A stretch of 39,100 bases of DNA from Amphimedon queenslandica. Its lineage: Eukaryota; Porifera; Demospongiae; Haplosclerida; Niphatidae. The DNA is taken from assembly GCF_000090795.2 (NCBI RefSeq), contig NW_003546404.1, positions 33,882 to 72,981 of the forward strand, written 5' to 3'. A model generated the notes under the pieces. That model searched no databases. It saw nothing but the letters and a program-made list of their open reading frames with translations, and was not told the DNA's origin. The position numbers and the translations under genes are program-made. Shown piece by piece: positions 19,283 through 29,800 of this stretch (positions are counted from its first letter, which is position 1; the number at the start of each line of letters is the position of its first letter).

Positions 19283-22200
19283 GACAGAGAGAGGGAGAGA
19301 GAGAGAAGAAACATAAAAGTAAATATACAAAAAAGTAATGGAATATAATTTTCTAAAAGTACATGTAATATTATAGCTACAGTAGGCCATGTTCATATAA
19401 CATGTAATACATAAACCATGGTTTTGAGGCAAGTATCAGTATAATGTAAGACCTTTGCCTCTCAATGTCTCCCCTCTGGGACTCAAGTCTTACATTACTG
19501 ATACACACCTCAAAATGTTACATGTTTTACATGTAACATGTATGAATTAACTTAAACTTTACCTGGTGTAACACTATAAGGCTCCAGGTCAGACACGCCT
19601 TCTTTCCTAACCACATCATCATCAATCAGGAACTGGCCAGTAAGCTCACGACTAGGTTTAGTTAATATGGCGTAAGCTGCGTCTCCCATAATCTCTGGTT
19701 TACGAGCTTCACTGGTTCCAGATTCACCCATTAACATCTCAATGGCAGCAGTAGCAATACCTGGATAATAATGATAATAATAATAAAAGACTACAAAAGT
19801 TGTGGCAGCTATTTTGAAGTGGGGCAAATCCTACTTTGTAACGCTACCGCATTACTAACTAATAATAATAATAATAATAATTGAATTTTTTTGAAATATG
19901 ACCTTACAGGTCTCATAAATAAATTAATATTAATTTAATTATAATATCAAAAAGGTCAAATCGCCCACACTTTTGATTAAAAATTGATGGTATGCTGACC
20001 TAACATCATAATGTAAGTCAGTCTTAATGCACTTATTGAAAAAAAAATCACTAACTTGTTCTAGGCCATAATGCATTAACAGCTACACCACTTTCCTGGA
20101 ATTCTTTAGCCATGCCAAGGACACAGAGAGACATGCCGTACTTTGCCATTGTGTAAGCTAATGAAAGAGAGAAACAATGAAAGCATAAGGAATGTAAATA
20201 CGCATAATAATTATGTTTTGAGTGTGCATAAGACTTGAACTAATTCTTATTACATTTTTCTGATACATATACATGTTCTTATGCTATGTATCAAGTTTGA
20301 GCTGATTCCAATCAAAATTGGATTTTTTATGAATTTTTAAAGCTGCTCAAAAATCGGGCCAAAGTCCCTGTACTATAGTACAGGGTTCTTGGCCAAAATT
20401 TGCCAAAGTGACTAGGAGAGAATTCTTCATTTTTATAAATTTTTCTGATACATATACATGTTCTTATGCTGTGTATCAAGTTTGAACTGATTCCGATCAA
20501 AATTGGAATTTTTATGAATTTTTAAAGTTGCTTAAAAATCGGGCCAAAGTCCCTGTACTATAGTACAGGGTTCTTGGCCAAAATTTGCTAAAAGTGACTA
20601 GGAGAGAATTCTTCATTTTTATAAATTTTTCTGATACATATACATGTTCTTATGCTATGTATCAAGTTTGAACTGATTCCAATCAAAATTGGATTTTTTA
20701 ATGAATTTTTAAAGTTGCTAAAAAATCGGGCCAAAGTCCCTGTACAGGGTTCTTGGCCAAAATTCGCCAACGATGACCAGGAGAGAATTCTTCATTTAAA
20801 AAATTTTCTCTGATACATATACATGTTCTTATGCTGTGTATCAAGTTTGGAATGATTCCAATCAAAATTAGATTTTTTACAAATTTTAAAAGTTGCTGAA
20901 AAATTGAGCCAGCTGTTATAATAGTAGAGCAGAGATGATGGCTAGGAGATGCCTGATACATGCATACATACATTGTACAAGAAAATTGCATAATAATTAT
21001 AGTAACTACTATAGTAAATTCCTTAGAAAATAAACAATGTACCAGTACATGTGCCTACATAGTTCTGCCTATGGTGGTCGGGGATGGTCGGGACAACCAC
21101 TTCAACAAATGAACCAACCAGTTCATCACTTAGACCAACCATCCAATTAATACTAATAACCATACATAAAGCATGATATTGTAGTCTACTAGTATGGTGT
21201 ACATAAATAAAAAGGAGCAATATTAGTCTCCAACCACCTTTAATTTTATTCTAGGCAAAACCCTGCATGTACATAGTCTAGTGAATTGTCATGGAGTTGC
21301 TTACCACAGTGATTAGCAAACCAGATTGGTTTCATATTCAATGGTGGGCTAATGTTGAGAATGTGGGGATTCTTACTCTTCAGTAAATGAGGAAGACACA
21401 ATTTCGATCTAAAACATAATGTTAAAAAAATAATAATAATATTTAAAAAATTTATTATAATAATGATAGTTGTTTGTGGTTTCTTTCTTCCTCTAATAAT
21501 AATAATAATAATAATAATACATATACATGTACATACATCCTTTCAGCTTGTGTGCATAATCTACATGTACTTACGTCAGGAAGGTACCTCTTGTATTGAT
21601 ATCCATCATTAGATCATATCTAGAAATAAAAATAAATAATAAATTATAAAATTTGAACAAGTACAATTACATGTACATGTATATGCATTAAATCTTAAGT
21701 CACTATTCTATTAAATAATATACATACATCAGGGATCTGCCTAGAATAAAATTAAAGGTGGTTGGAGACTAATATTGTTCCTTTTAAATTTAAGTACACC
21801 ATACTAGTAGACTACAATATCATGCTTTATGTATGGTTATTAGTATTAACTGGCTGGTTGGTCTAAGTAATGAACTGGTTGGTTCATTTGTTGAGGTGGT
21901 TGTCCCGACCACCCCCGACCGCCATAGGCAGAACTATGATACATTTATATGTACAATACTAATATAATGTAGTGAATGATATGTCATACTTCTTCATTGT
22001 TGTATCAAGTGTTCTTGTGAGGCTGATGGCACTAGCATTATTGACCAATATATCAATGCCACCAAACTTCTCAACTGCTTTATCAACAGCAGCTTGAATC
22101 TGAGACTCCTCTCTTATGTCAACTACACAGGGTAGACATGAACCACCAGCTGCCTCAACTGAGAGAGAGAGGGAGAGNNNNNNNNNNNNNNNNNNNNNNN

Positions 22201-23366
22201 NNNNNNNNNNNNNNNNNNNNNNNNNNNNNNNNNNNNNNNNNNNNNNNNNNNNNNNNNNNNNNNNNNNNNNNNNNNNNNNNNNNNNNNNNNNNNNNNNNNN
22301 NNNNNNNNNNNNNNNNNNNNNNNNNNNNNNNNNNNNNNNNNNNNNNNNNNNNNNNNNNNNNNNNNNNNNNNNNNNNNNNNNNNNNNNNNNNNNNNNNNNN
22401 NNNNNNNNNNNNNNNNNNNNNNNNNNNNNNNNNNNNNNNNNNNNNNNNNNNNNNNNNNNNNNNNNNNNNNNNNNNNNNNNNNNNNNNNNNNNNNNNNNNN
22501 NNNNNNNNNNNNNNNNNNNNNNNNNNNNNNNNGGAAAGGGGGGAATAGAAATAAGTTATAACATTGTTACTGGCCTACATAATTCATTTATTTATTTTAT
22601 ACAAAGACATAACTGTGAAAACAAAGCAAGTCATCTGTTTACTGTATACACCTCATGACAAGAATGTATCATCAAAGAGTACATGTAATTAGGACAGAAT
22701 GCTACAGTACATGAACATGTGTACACATAAAGTAAATTAATGTAAAAACCATCCTAAATTAGAAGTATAATAAATGCACAATTTCACAAGTCATAAGCAT
22801 GCATAAAGTGTCAATTAGTTTCTTAAAACTAATTGCAAATTTTAATACATAACATACTATACTTTATACACCGTAACTCCATATGCTTTTATTAGTCGAT
22901 AAAAATCTTTTCATGTACATGATAATCACTTACTCTCTTTAGCAGCTGTGAATATGGTTCCTGGTAGTTTAGGATGAGGCTCAGCAGTTTTGGCTGCTAT
23001 TACAATATTGGCTCCGTCTTGAGCGGCTTTTAATGCAATAGATTTACCAATTCCTCTACTGGCACCCGTGATGAATAGAGTCGTACCAGCAAGCTTTCTG
23101 TATGCATAAGAGAGAGAGGAAAATGCATAAGAGAGAGAGGAAAATGCATAAGAGAGAGAGGAAAAAGCAAAAATAAGTATAAATTAATATTAAAGTATTT
23201 TAGTATTTTAATTAGTGAGCTCATTATTTAACCCTTTCACACATTGTCTTTTAAAATATTTTTTAAAAATAAAACTAATCCAAACTTTTAAACAGAAATT
23301 AATAGAATGGGTTATGAAATAGTTAATATGAATAATAACTCACCCAGTGTTCTTCAGCAAACTCAT
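18796..23366 (-). CDS. HSDL2: Hydroxysteroid dehydrogenase-like protein 2 (SDR plus SCP2 domain)
   Basis: Eight exons on the minus strand: 23344-23366, 22934-23097, 21990-22158, 21575-21619, 21305-21408, 20056-20157, 19563-19760, 18796-19226. They give 411 residues, close to the vertebrate length. The SDR domain has the cofactor motif ITGASRGIGK, VNNAS in the core, NISPPLNMKP, and the catalytic YTMAKYG (YxxxK). HSDL2-typical stretches include KTAEPHPKLPGTI and ALWPRT. A linker with a serine run (SSSSSSSPP) leads to a C-terminal SCP2 sterol-carrier domain (GATYLFVLSG to the end). HSDL2 is a peroxisomal or mitochondrial enzyme linked to fatty acid metabolism. The last residues, SKL, are a canonical PTS1 peroxisomal signal. 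The intron after exon 2 contains the assembly gap; both neighbouring exons are complete. The introns hold a tandem array and two inverted copies of one repeat. Confidence 0.92.
19248..19312. repeat. GA/GACA simple repeat
   Basis: GAGAGAGAGAGAGACAGACA continues as mixed GA and GACA units for about 60 bases in the HSDL2 intron beside the last exon. It forms a pyrimidine tract on the transcribed strand close to, but downstream in the gene of, no coding exon. Confidence 0.8.
19392..19546. mobile_element. Foldback element with about 30-bp arms in HSDL2 intron
   Basis: Inner arms 19422-19452 (TTTTGAGGCAAGTATCAGTA, then TAATGTAAGAC) and 19487-19515 (GTCTTACATTACTGATACAC, then ACCTCAAAA) are inverted repeats with a loop of about 34 bases. 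Looser complementarity (ACATGTAA-rich) extends outward on both sides. It has no coding capacity and resembles a small MITE. Confidence 0.65.
19804..19858. repeat. Short dispersed element with terminal hairpin, copy 1
   Basis: The block GGCAGCTATTTTG, then GGGGCAAATCCTACTTTGTA and ACGCTACCGCATTACTAA, recurs at 31602-31655. It ends in a stem-loop, GTAACGC-TACC-GCATTAC, immediately followed by TAA. Confidence 0.65.
20245..20925. repeat. Tandem array of about 185-bp palindrome-core units, reverse orientation
   Basis: About four units. Perfect palindromes CCCTGTACTATAGTACAGGG are at 20366-20385 and 20551-20570. The third core, 20738-20749, is shortened to CCCTGTACAGGG, which equals loss of one GTAC plus TATA. 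The shared block is TGATACATATACATGTTCTT. The array lies in the intron 20158-21304 of HSDL2. Confidence 0.9.
21061..21265. mobile_element. 205-bp dispersed repeat in HSDL2 intron 5, copy 1
   Basis: Starts AGTTCTGCCTATGGTGGTCG and ends CTAGGCAAAACCCTG. It is about 90% or more identical, by eye, to the reverse complement of 21730-21935. The ends share a short inverted TCTGCCTA motif. No coding capacity; probably a non-autonomous transposon. Confidence 0.75.
21730..21935. mobile_element. 205-bp dispersed repeat in HSDL2 intron 3, inverted copy 2
   Basis: Starts CAGGGATCTGCCTAGAATAA and ends CCGCCATAGGCAGAACT, the inverse of the copy at 21061-21265. Together the two copies flank exons 4 and 5 of HSDL2 (21575-21619 and 21305-21408). 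Confidence 0.75.
22178..22532. other. Assembly gap (355 N)
   Basis: A run of N inside the HSDL2 intron 22159-22933, next to a GA-rich tract. The low-complexity sequence is the likely cause. No exon seems to be missing, since flanking exons join in phase. Confidence 0.98.
23102..23166. repeat. 21-bp minisatellite, three copies
   Basis: The unit ATGCATAAGAGAGAGAGGAA (plus A) is repeated three times without change, directly upstream (gene sense) of the acceptor of HSDL2 exon 2, where it supplies a CT-rich polypyrimidine stretch. Confidence 0.9.
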
Positions 23367-23515
23367 CTTTGCGCCTCGTCTCAAAACTCAAACAAATTTA
23401 AACTCAAATTTGTGAGTGTGATTCTATAGTTTTCTACAGTGAAGCCACACCTATTTTAATCCTCATATCCTGGCTGCTCAGACCATAGATTATATCCTGC
23501 TCATTTGACTTCGTA
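23367..23515. promoter_or_regulatory. Shared promoter region of divergent HSDL2 and desaturase genes
   Basis: The two start codons are 149 bases apart and point away from each other. Two lipid-metabolism genes share this interval, so joint control is possible but not shown. No TATA box was recognised. Confidence 0.6.
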
Positions 23516-26500
23516 ATGGCTAGCCAAGAGAATCAAGAGATGCAGTCAAATAAAAGACAGTTCACATGGAAGGAATTAAGTCAGCTCAATAAAAGACACA
23601 ACGCTCACGTTGCTTACAAAGGGAAGGTAAAGTACTTGCAAAGATTTGTGATGCTGTATCGATCTTTATGATTGCATTTTCACCTTTTCTACAAGGTCTA
23701 CGATGTCAGTAGCTTTGTTCCGAATCATCCAGGCGGCGTAGACCAGATCATGATGGCTTCGAGTCACGATATCACCAACATCTTTGAGCTTTATCACAAA
23801 CCAGAGACCGTTAACCAGTAATGTTGTATTATGATGGATAAGATAATGCACTAATTACTTCTTGTTGTTTCTAGTATCCTCGAGAAGTATTATGTTGGTG
23901 ATCTGATTGATAACGAAATGCCTGTATATAGCAATGAGGAGTAAGCCTGAATCCCACTATAAGCACTACAGCAAAACTCACAGTGCCATGAGAGAAATCA
24001 TTTTTTCTCTATTTTATTTTGTAGTTCAGATTTCTTTTTAACACTGCAGAAAAGGGTACGAGACTACATGAAGTCTCAGAAGCTAGTATGACGACTGATA
24101 AATTATTATGTTACAAGTATCCTGTATACTGTTAATTATAGGATCCTAAATTTGACCCAAGGATGTTCTTTGTCTATTTTATTTTCACGTTCCTAATCTG
24201 GACCTGTTGGTATATCATGGTATGTGTCCCAAAAATCAATGATGCATGAGTTATTTGTAATATCCGATGCATAACAAACATGGATAATGGCACTATTTCC
24301 TCATAGTACTGATGTTTTGTGTCCTACTCACTTTTGACTACTTGTTCCCTGTTTTCTCAGTTTCATAGTGTAGTTAAAAGTAACAAGAGTGACTGATCAG
24401 ATTGAGTTTTTATTATTTGAGGTTGGCTTCTGAAATGATGATTCATGTTGTACTGACTTCTCCTTCTTTGCTTCTTTTTCCAGTTCCATAGTATAGTTTA
24501 TACTATGGAATGACTACCTCATAGCCAGCATGCAATCATCATGCTATTGACCAAAAATTTAATTAGGTAGATGTTTAATTTAATTACTCTCAAGGTTATC
24601 TCAGGGCTGTTTGTACATATCCAAATTAGCTCTACAAATACAAAAATGCAGATAGTGATTGTACTACTTATACTGAATTATCACTCAATACTGTAAATAT
24701 GTTTGAGTCTCAACTGCTTAATCAATACCTATAGCATAGCTAATCATGCAACTGAATACCATATGTCCCAACATTACTATAATGATGCAACTGAACAACA
24801 TCATTAATAATGATTATTCTATAGATGAGGCTCAGCTCATTTCTGTTACTCAGTTCAGTGTTTGCAATTGGTTGGGGAGTTAGCTCGGGTGTATCAGCAC
24901 TCACGCTAGGACACGATTCAAGGTAAATCAAACATTGAGTTGTTTGCCAAATACTCAGCTAGCTTGTAGTAGCATAAAGTAATTTGCATGTGTGTGGGTA
25001 AAGACTACACCTTAAAGACACAATTATTAGCATGTATTCATCGATTTTAATGATACTGACATTAATATTGGCTGGTATTTAATTTAGCATTTTTTATCAT
25101 TAATATAAATAACTATTAATAATTTAATCAGAAATTAAAGTTAGTGTGGACTTAATATAGCACTTTTTTAATTGCTAAAATTTGCTGAATTAAATACCCG
25201 TTAATAATTGTCTCCTTGAGGTATTTTAAATTGCTTTTTAAATTCAAAATAGTCACTATGCAATTACTCATAAGCCATGGGTCTGGAAAGCGCTCAAGTT
25301 TGTAACTGGACTCAATATTGGTTTCTGCTTATACACTTGGTCTTATCAGGTAAAGAGGAGGGCTTACGATAGCTGCTGTGAGTCGATTTTTTTTAGCATA
25401 TCTATGGTCATCATAAGTTTACAAATGTTGAAGGCTCTGATCCAGATATTGTGACAACTAAAAATGTAAGTAAAGACTCTTTACTGAGTGGACTGTATTT
25501 TATTGTTATAAATACATGTAGGTACATTCAATCTGGCGTATTAAAAAGCAGCAGCCGTGGATTTCACGTTACCTTTACCAACATATATACATGCCATTTG
25601 TATTCAGTTTGGTAAGCTTTGAATGCGTCACTAATATAAATTTTGGCTGTATAGTTATTATGATGCTAAAATTAAAATTATTATTATATAAATATTTTTA
25701 GCTTACTATAAAAATCAAATTGCAAGACTTTCATACAATGTACATCTTAAAGAAAGGTAGTGTATAAAGTACCTTTACAGATTATATAACTAAAAAAATT
25801 AACTATATCCAATGTACAGGGCCAGTACGAATGAATCCACCCACACCAATGATCTGGGCCGAGTTTTTCTTCGTTAAAACGTTTCATGTATTTATGCTGT
25901 ACTATGTACCCCTCTACTACATGACGTGGTCACGAATGGTTAGCCAAATAATGAATGTATTGTATGACCCAAGAATCTCTTATAGCTACTTTTGAATTTG
26001 ATTTATGAGCTGAGCTTTGGATTTTATCTTGCTTTCTTGACACAGATAACTCACGTTAACACAAAGGTAGTATATTATTAACACTTAATTAAAGAGAATT
26101 CAGCATATGCTTTATGCATTACAGGTTATTTGGCCCGATCCTGATGAAGCCAAGAAAGTATACACACACAAAACTTGGTAAATTTAAACATTATCTGTGG
26201 TTTAAGTATTGCATGAGTAAATTCAATAGTAGTCTCGCCACGCCCTTCTATAGATAAAAAAGAAAATATATATAACTGTAATGTGTATGACTGATCAATA
26301 ATGCAAAAAGGTGTTATAAAGAATATTAAGTTCTGTGCATAGAATTTTAAAATATTCTTATAGGGCTGAACTACAAGTTCTTACAACTACAGACTATGCT
26401 ACTGATGGTTGGCTGTGGACAATTATGTCTGGCTCTCTCAACCACCAAATAGCCCATCACTTGTTCCCTGGAGTCATCCAGTCTCATTATCGCCACATTA

Positions 26501-26634
26501 CACCTATTGTACGCCAGACGTGTAAAGATTTCGGGATTCAGTACAACTACGAGGAAGGATTGAGCGGGACAGTATACAGCCATTTTAAGTATCTCTTGAA
26601 TATGGGGAGAGGAGTAGAAACAATGGAAGAGTAA
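23516..26634 (+). CDS. Cytochrome b5-fused front-end fatty acid desaturase (delta-5/6 type)
   Basis: Fourteen exons join in phase: 23516-23626, 23696-23817, 23875-23940, 24025-24085, 24142-24219, 24825-24922, 25253-25349, 25397-25465, 25522-25611, 25702-25756, 25820-25938, 25986-26066, 26125-26177, 26364-26634. Product 456 residues. The N-terminal cytochrome b5 domain has the haem motif NHPGG and a second histidine in ELYHKP. Three histidine boxes follow: GHDSSH, IYGHHKF (HxxHH class) and NHQIAHHLFP, the QxxHH box that marks front-end desaturases. Hydrophobic segments (FVYFIFTFLIWTCWYIM; FLLLSSVFAIGWG; VFMLYYVPLYYM) fit an ER multipass enzyme. It inserts double bonds near the carboxyl end of polyunsaturated acyl chains; regiospecificity cannot be read from sequence. 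Demosponges are known for unusual long-chain 5,9-unsaturated acids, so delta-5 activity is a reasonable guess only. Confidence 0.92.
24484..24510. repeat. Perfect 12-bp inverted repeat in desaturase intron
   Basis: TTCCATAGTATA, loop GTT, TATACTATGGAA. It lies in the long intron 24220-24824. A degenerate half-copy (TTTCATAGTGTAGTT) is at 24360-24374 after the same CAG/TCAG context, hinting at a local duplication of about 125 bases. Confidence 0.7.
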
Positions 26635-26848
26635 TGCGCACATTTTTTTTAATGCATAATTTTTATTGTTTTTTTTTTCATAAATGCTGTATTTTTAGGA
26701 ACAGTAAGCTGTAGTAAAATTATTAAAATAGCTATTTAAGTAGCTATAGTAAAAAATAATTTTCATTAGTAAAATTAATTTTTAGAATACTCTAACCACG
26801 TGAATGCACGTGTGCAAAAGCCCTGCCTACTAGGGGCGCGTCTTCAAA

Positions 26849-29800
26849 ATGTCAGCAAGTGAGACTGAGGCTGTTTCTAGTCTTTCTGACTCTGAATCAG
26901 TAATCCTAATGAATAGAAGAGTAATAGATGATAAGAAAGAGACTGAAGAAGTAAAAGAGTCGCCGGAAGAGTCAAAGAGTGCCTCTACTCCGTCTTTCGG
27001 CCTAAGAAAAGAGCTAACTCTCTTTAGTACTGTGACATTCGTCATTGGAAAAATAATAGGATCAGGCATATTTATCACTCCATCTCGAGTCCTTCGCTAT
27101 TCCGGCTCATTTGGACTAACACTGATACTCTGGTCACTGGGTGGCTTATTTGCAATTTGTGGTGGACTATGCTACGTTGAGTTGGGTAACATGATCAGGA
27201 ACTCTGGGGCTGAATATGCTTACCTGAAGGAATCATATAGTTTCAAAAAGAAAAGAAAGTCTTCGATTGTGTTTGGGAATCTCCTAGGTTTTCTCTTCTC
27301 CTGGTCCTATTCGTTCTTTATCAGGCCGTCAGCTACTGCAGTTATAATGCTGGCTTTTGGTAGGTATTTTGCTCAAGCAATGGCCGGAGGTGATACTCCA
27401 CCTGATGTGGCTGTTAAATTATGCTCTATTGCTGCCTTTAGTAAGTTTACAATGGTATAATAGTGTATAGTCCAATGTATATAGTACTGGCTTCACTTAC
27501 TTTTTAAAATGTGTTTTTAACATAATAAGTCACATTTACTTCTGATCCAGCTCTACTAGCATACCATGTAGCGGGTAAATTTGGAGGGGATTAAATTTGG
27601 CGAATTTGGCGTTTTGATAGCCATTCGCCAAAATAAAACCCTGCCATTTTGAGCTATTATACGCATGCTCAATGGCACGTGGCCACAAATTCGCTAAATT
27701 AAAAATCTGCCAATCACCAAAATTTAGCAATTCGCCCCTCCAAAACTACCCGCTATATGGTATATAGTGCAATGTATATAGTAGCTTTAATTATTTTTAA
27801 TTGCCGTTTTAACATAATAAATCACATTTACTTCTGATCCAGCTCTATTAGCATAATATGACCTGTATTATTGTTTATTATATACAATTAGTCTTAAATT
27901 ATATAACCTCTTTTTCTTCTAGTTTTTATTTCTTTGGTGAATGCTTACAGTCTTAGAGCTACAGCAATGCTCATTAACATCACGTCAGTTGCTAAAGTAT
28001 TGGCACTTATATTCATCACAGGACTTGGAGTATGGCAACTTATTAAAGGAGGTAGAAAATTGCTGATAAAAATGATGAATTTTCATTATATTTTATGATA
28101 TAATCATATGTTTTTGTGTTTAGATCATAGTCATAATTTGACGTCATCTTTTGAAGATACCAGTCCTTGTGTTGGTGAGATTGTACTAGCCTTCTACTCA
28201 GTGTTGTTCTCCTATGAAGGATGGTATGTTGTGTAGTATTAGGTCTTTGATGTATATTTACTGTGAATCATTTTTCTCATTCCCTTCCTTTACTTAAAGC
28301 AGCTATGTGAGCATGTACATGTACATTGCATTTAATACATGTATTATGAATCATGATAATTACCGTATAGTGGGCAAATTTGGAGGAGCTAAATTTTGGC
28401 AAATTACTAAATTTTGGTGATTGGCAGATTTTAATTTTGCGAATTTGTCCACGTCCCATTGAGCATGTATATAATGGCTCAAAATGGTGGATTTTTATTT
28501 TGACGAATGGCTATCAAAATGCCAAATTTGCCAAATTTATTCCCCTCCAAAATTTTCCGCTATATGGTATTATAATTATCCAGTCTTGTTATAATTCATT
28601 GTCAGTATGTAAGTTACATTACACAGGAATTATTTTTGTACTTTAAAATTAATAATTATATTCTATTAGGAATGGGATTGGTTATACTGTAGAAGAAAAC
28701 AAGAATGTGAAGAGGTAGGATAAGAATACTGTATAGTGGGAAATTTTGGAGGGAATTAAATTTGGCAAATTTGGCATTTTGATAGCCATTCACCAAAATA
28801 ATAATCCGCCATTTTGAGCCATTATACACATGCTCAATGGCACGTGGCCACAAATTCGTCAAGTTAAAATTTTCCAATCACCGAAATTTAGCGATTTGAC
28901 AAATTTAACTCCATTCAAAATTTCCTGCTATACAGTACATGTCTCAATACAATATTAAAAAGTTGTGCTTACATATAGGAATCTATTACTTGGGATATTT
29001 CTTGGAGTCCCTTGTGTGACTGGCTGCTATGTTCTCGTTAACATTGCCTATTTCGCTGGCTTGAGCAAAAATCAAGTCCTCTCATCACCTGCCACTGCAC
29101 TTGTAAGACTAATAATAAAATATTTTGTGTCCCCTCAAATTTATCAAAGTTATAAATAAGTATGGTTTTAAATCAGGCAAATATAACTGGTAGGACTAAA
29201 ATTAATTTTTTTGTGGTGCCTCAAATTTATTAAGTTTTAATCAGGCGAATATAGAAATAACAAATGATCATAAGCATGTACTGTACATGTAGTATTATTT
29301 TTTCATTTACTGTATTTTCTAGACGTTAGCTCAGTCTACAATAGGTGATGCTGGTCTTGTCCTGATACCACTGATGGTAGCAGTCTCAACCATTGGAGCT
29401 GCCACTGGTGCAGTCTATGCTGGCTCTAGGGTAATGTATACCACTGCCAGAGATGGGAACCTCATTGAAACACTAAGTTTGCTTCACAATAAGTTCCAGA
29501 CACCAGTCATGGCACTAATAGTACAGGTATACCATAATATATATCCTTAAATAAAAACCGAATGCAAATAAATGCCAGGTTAGCGATAGGGCTAGGCAAA
29601 TTATGGTAGCATAATTTGGAGCATAATAGGCCAAGTTATTATGCTGACATTGTTGGAGCATAATAAGTCAAAGTTTCTGGCTGACCACATGATCTCAATT
29701 CAATGTGGCAAGTGGTACAAGTACTAGTACAACAACCCAACTGCCTAGGCTAGTACCCATCTATGCAAGTGTGGTGAGTCCAACGACTCAGACTATTCTA

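Noticed and set aside
18926..19348. 140-residue plus-strand frame opposite the HSDL2 SCP2 exon
   Set aside because: It is an antisense shadow that runs into the GA repeat; the minus strand encodes a clear SCP2 domain.
22116..22658. Open frames running across the N gap
   Set aside because: They exist only because Ns are read as unknown residues; the real content there is the start of HSDL2 exon 3 on the other strand and intron.
27536..28877. Several short frames with [15 protein letters not shown] peptides on both strands
   Set aside because: They recur because the same foldback MITE is repeated; the similar peptides come from its inverted arms, not from a gene family.
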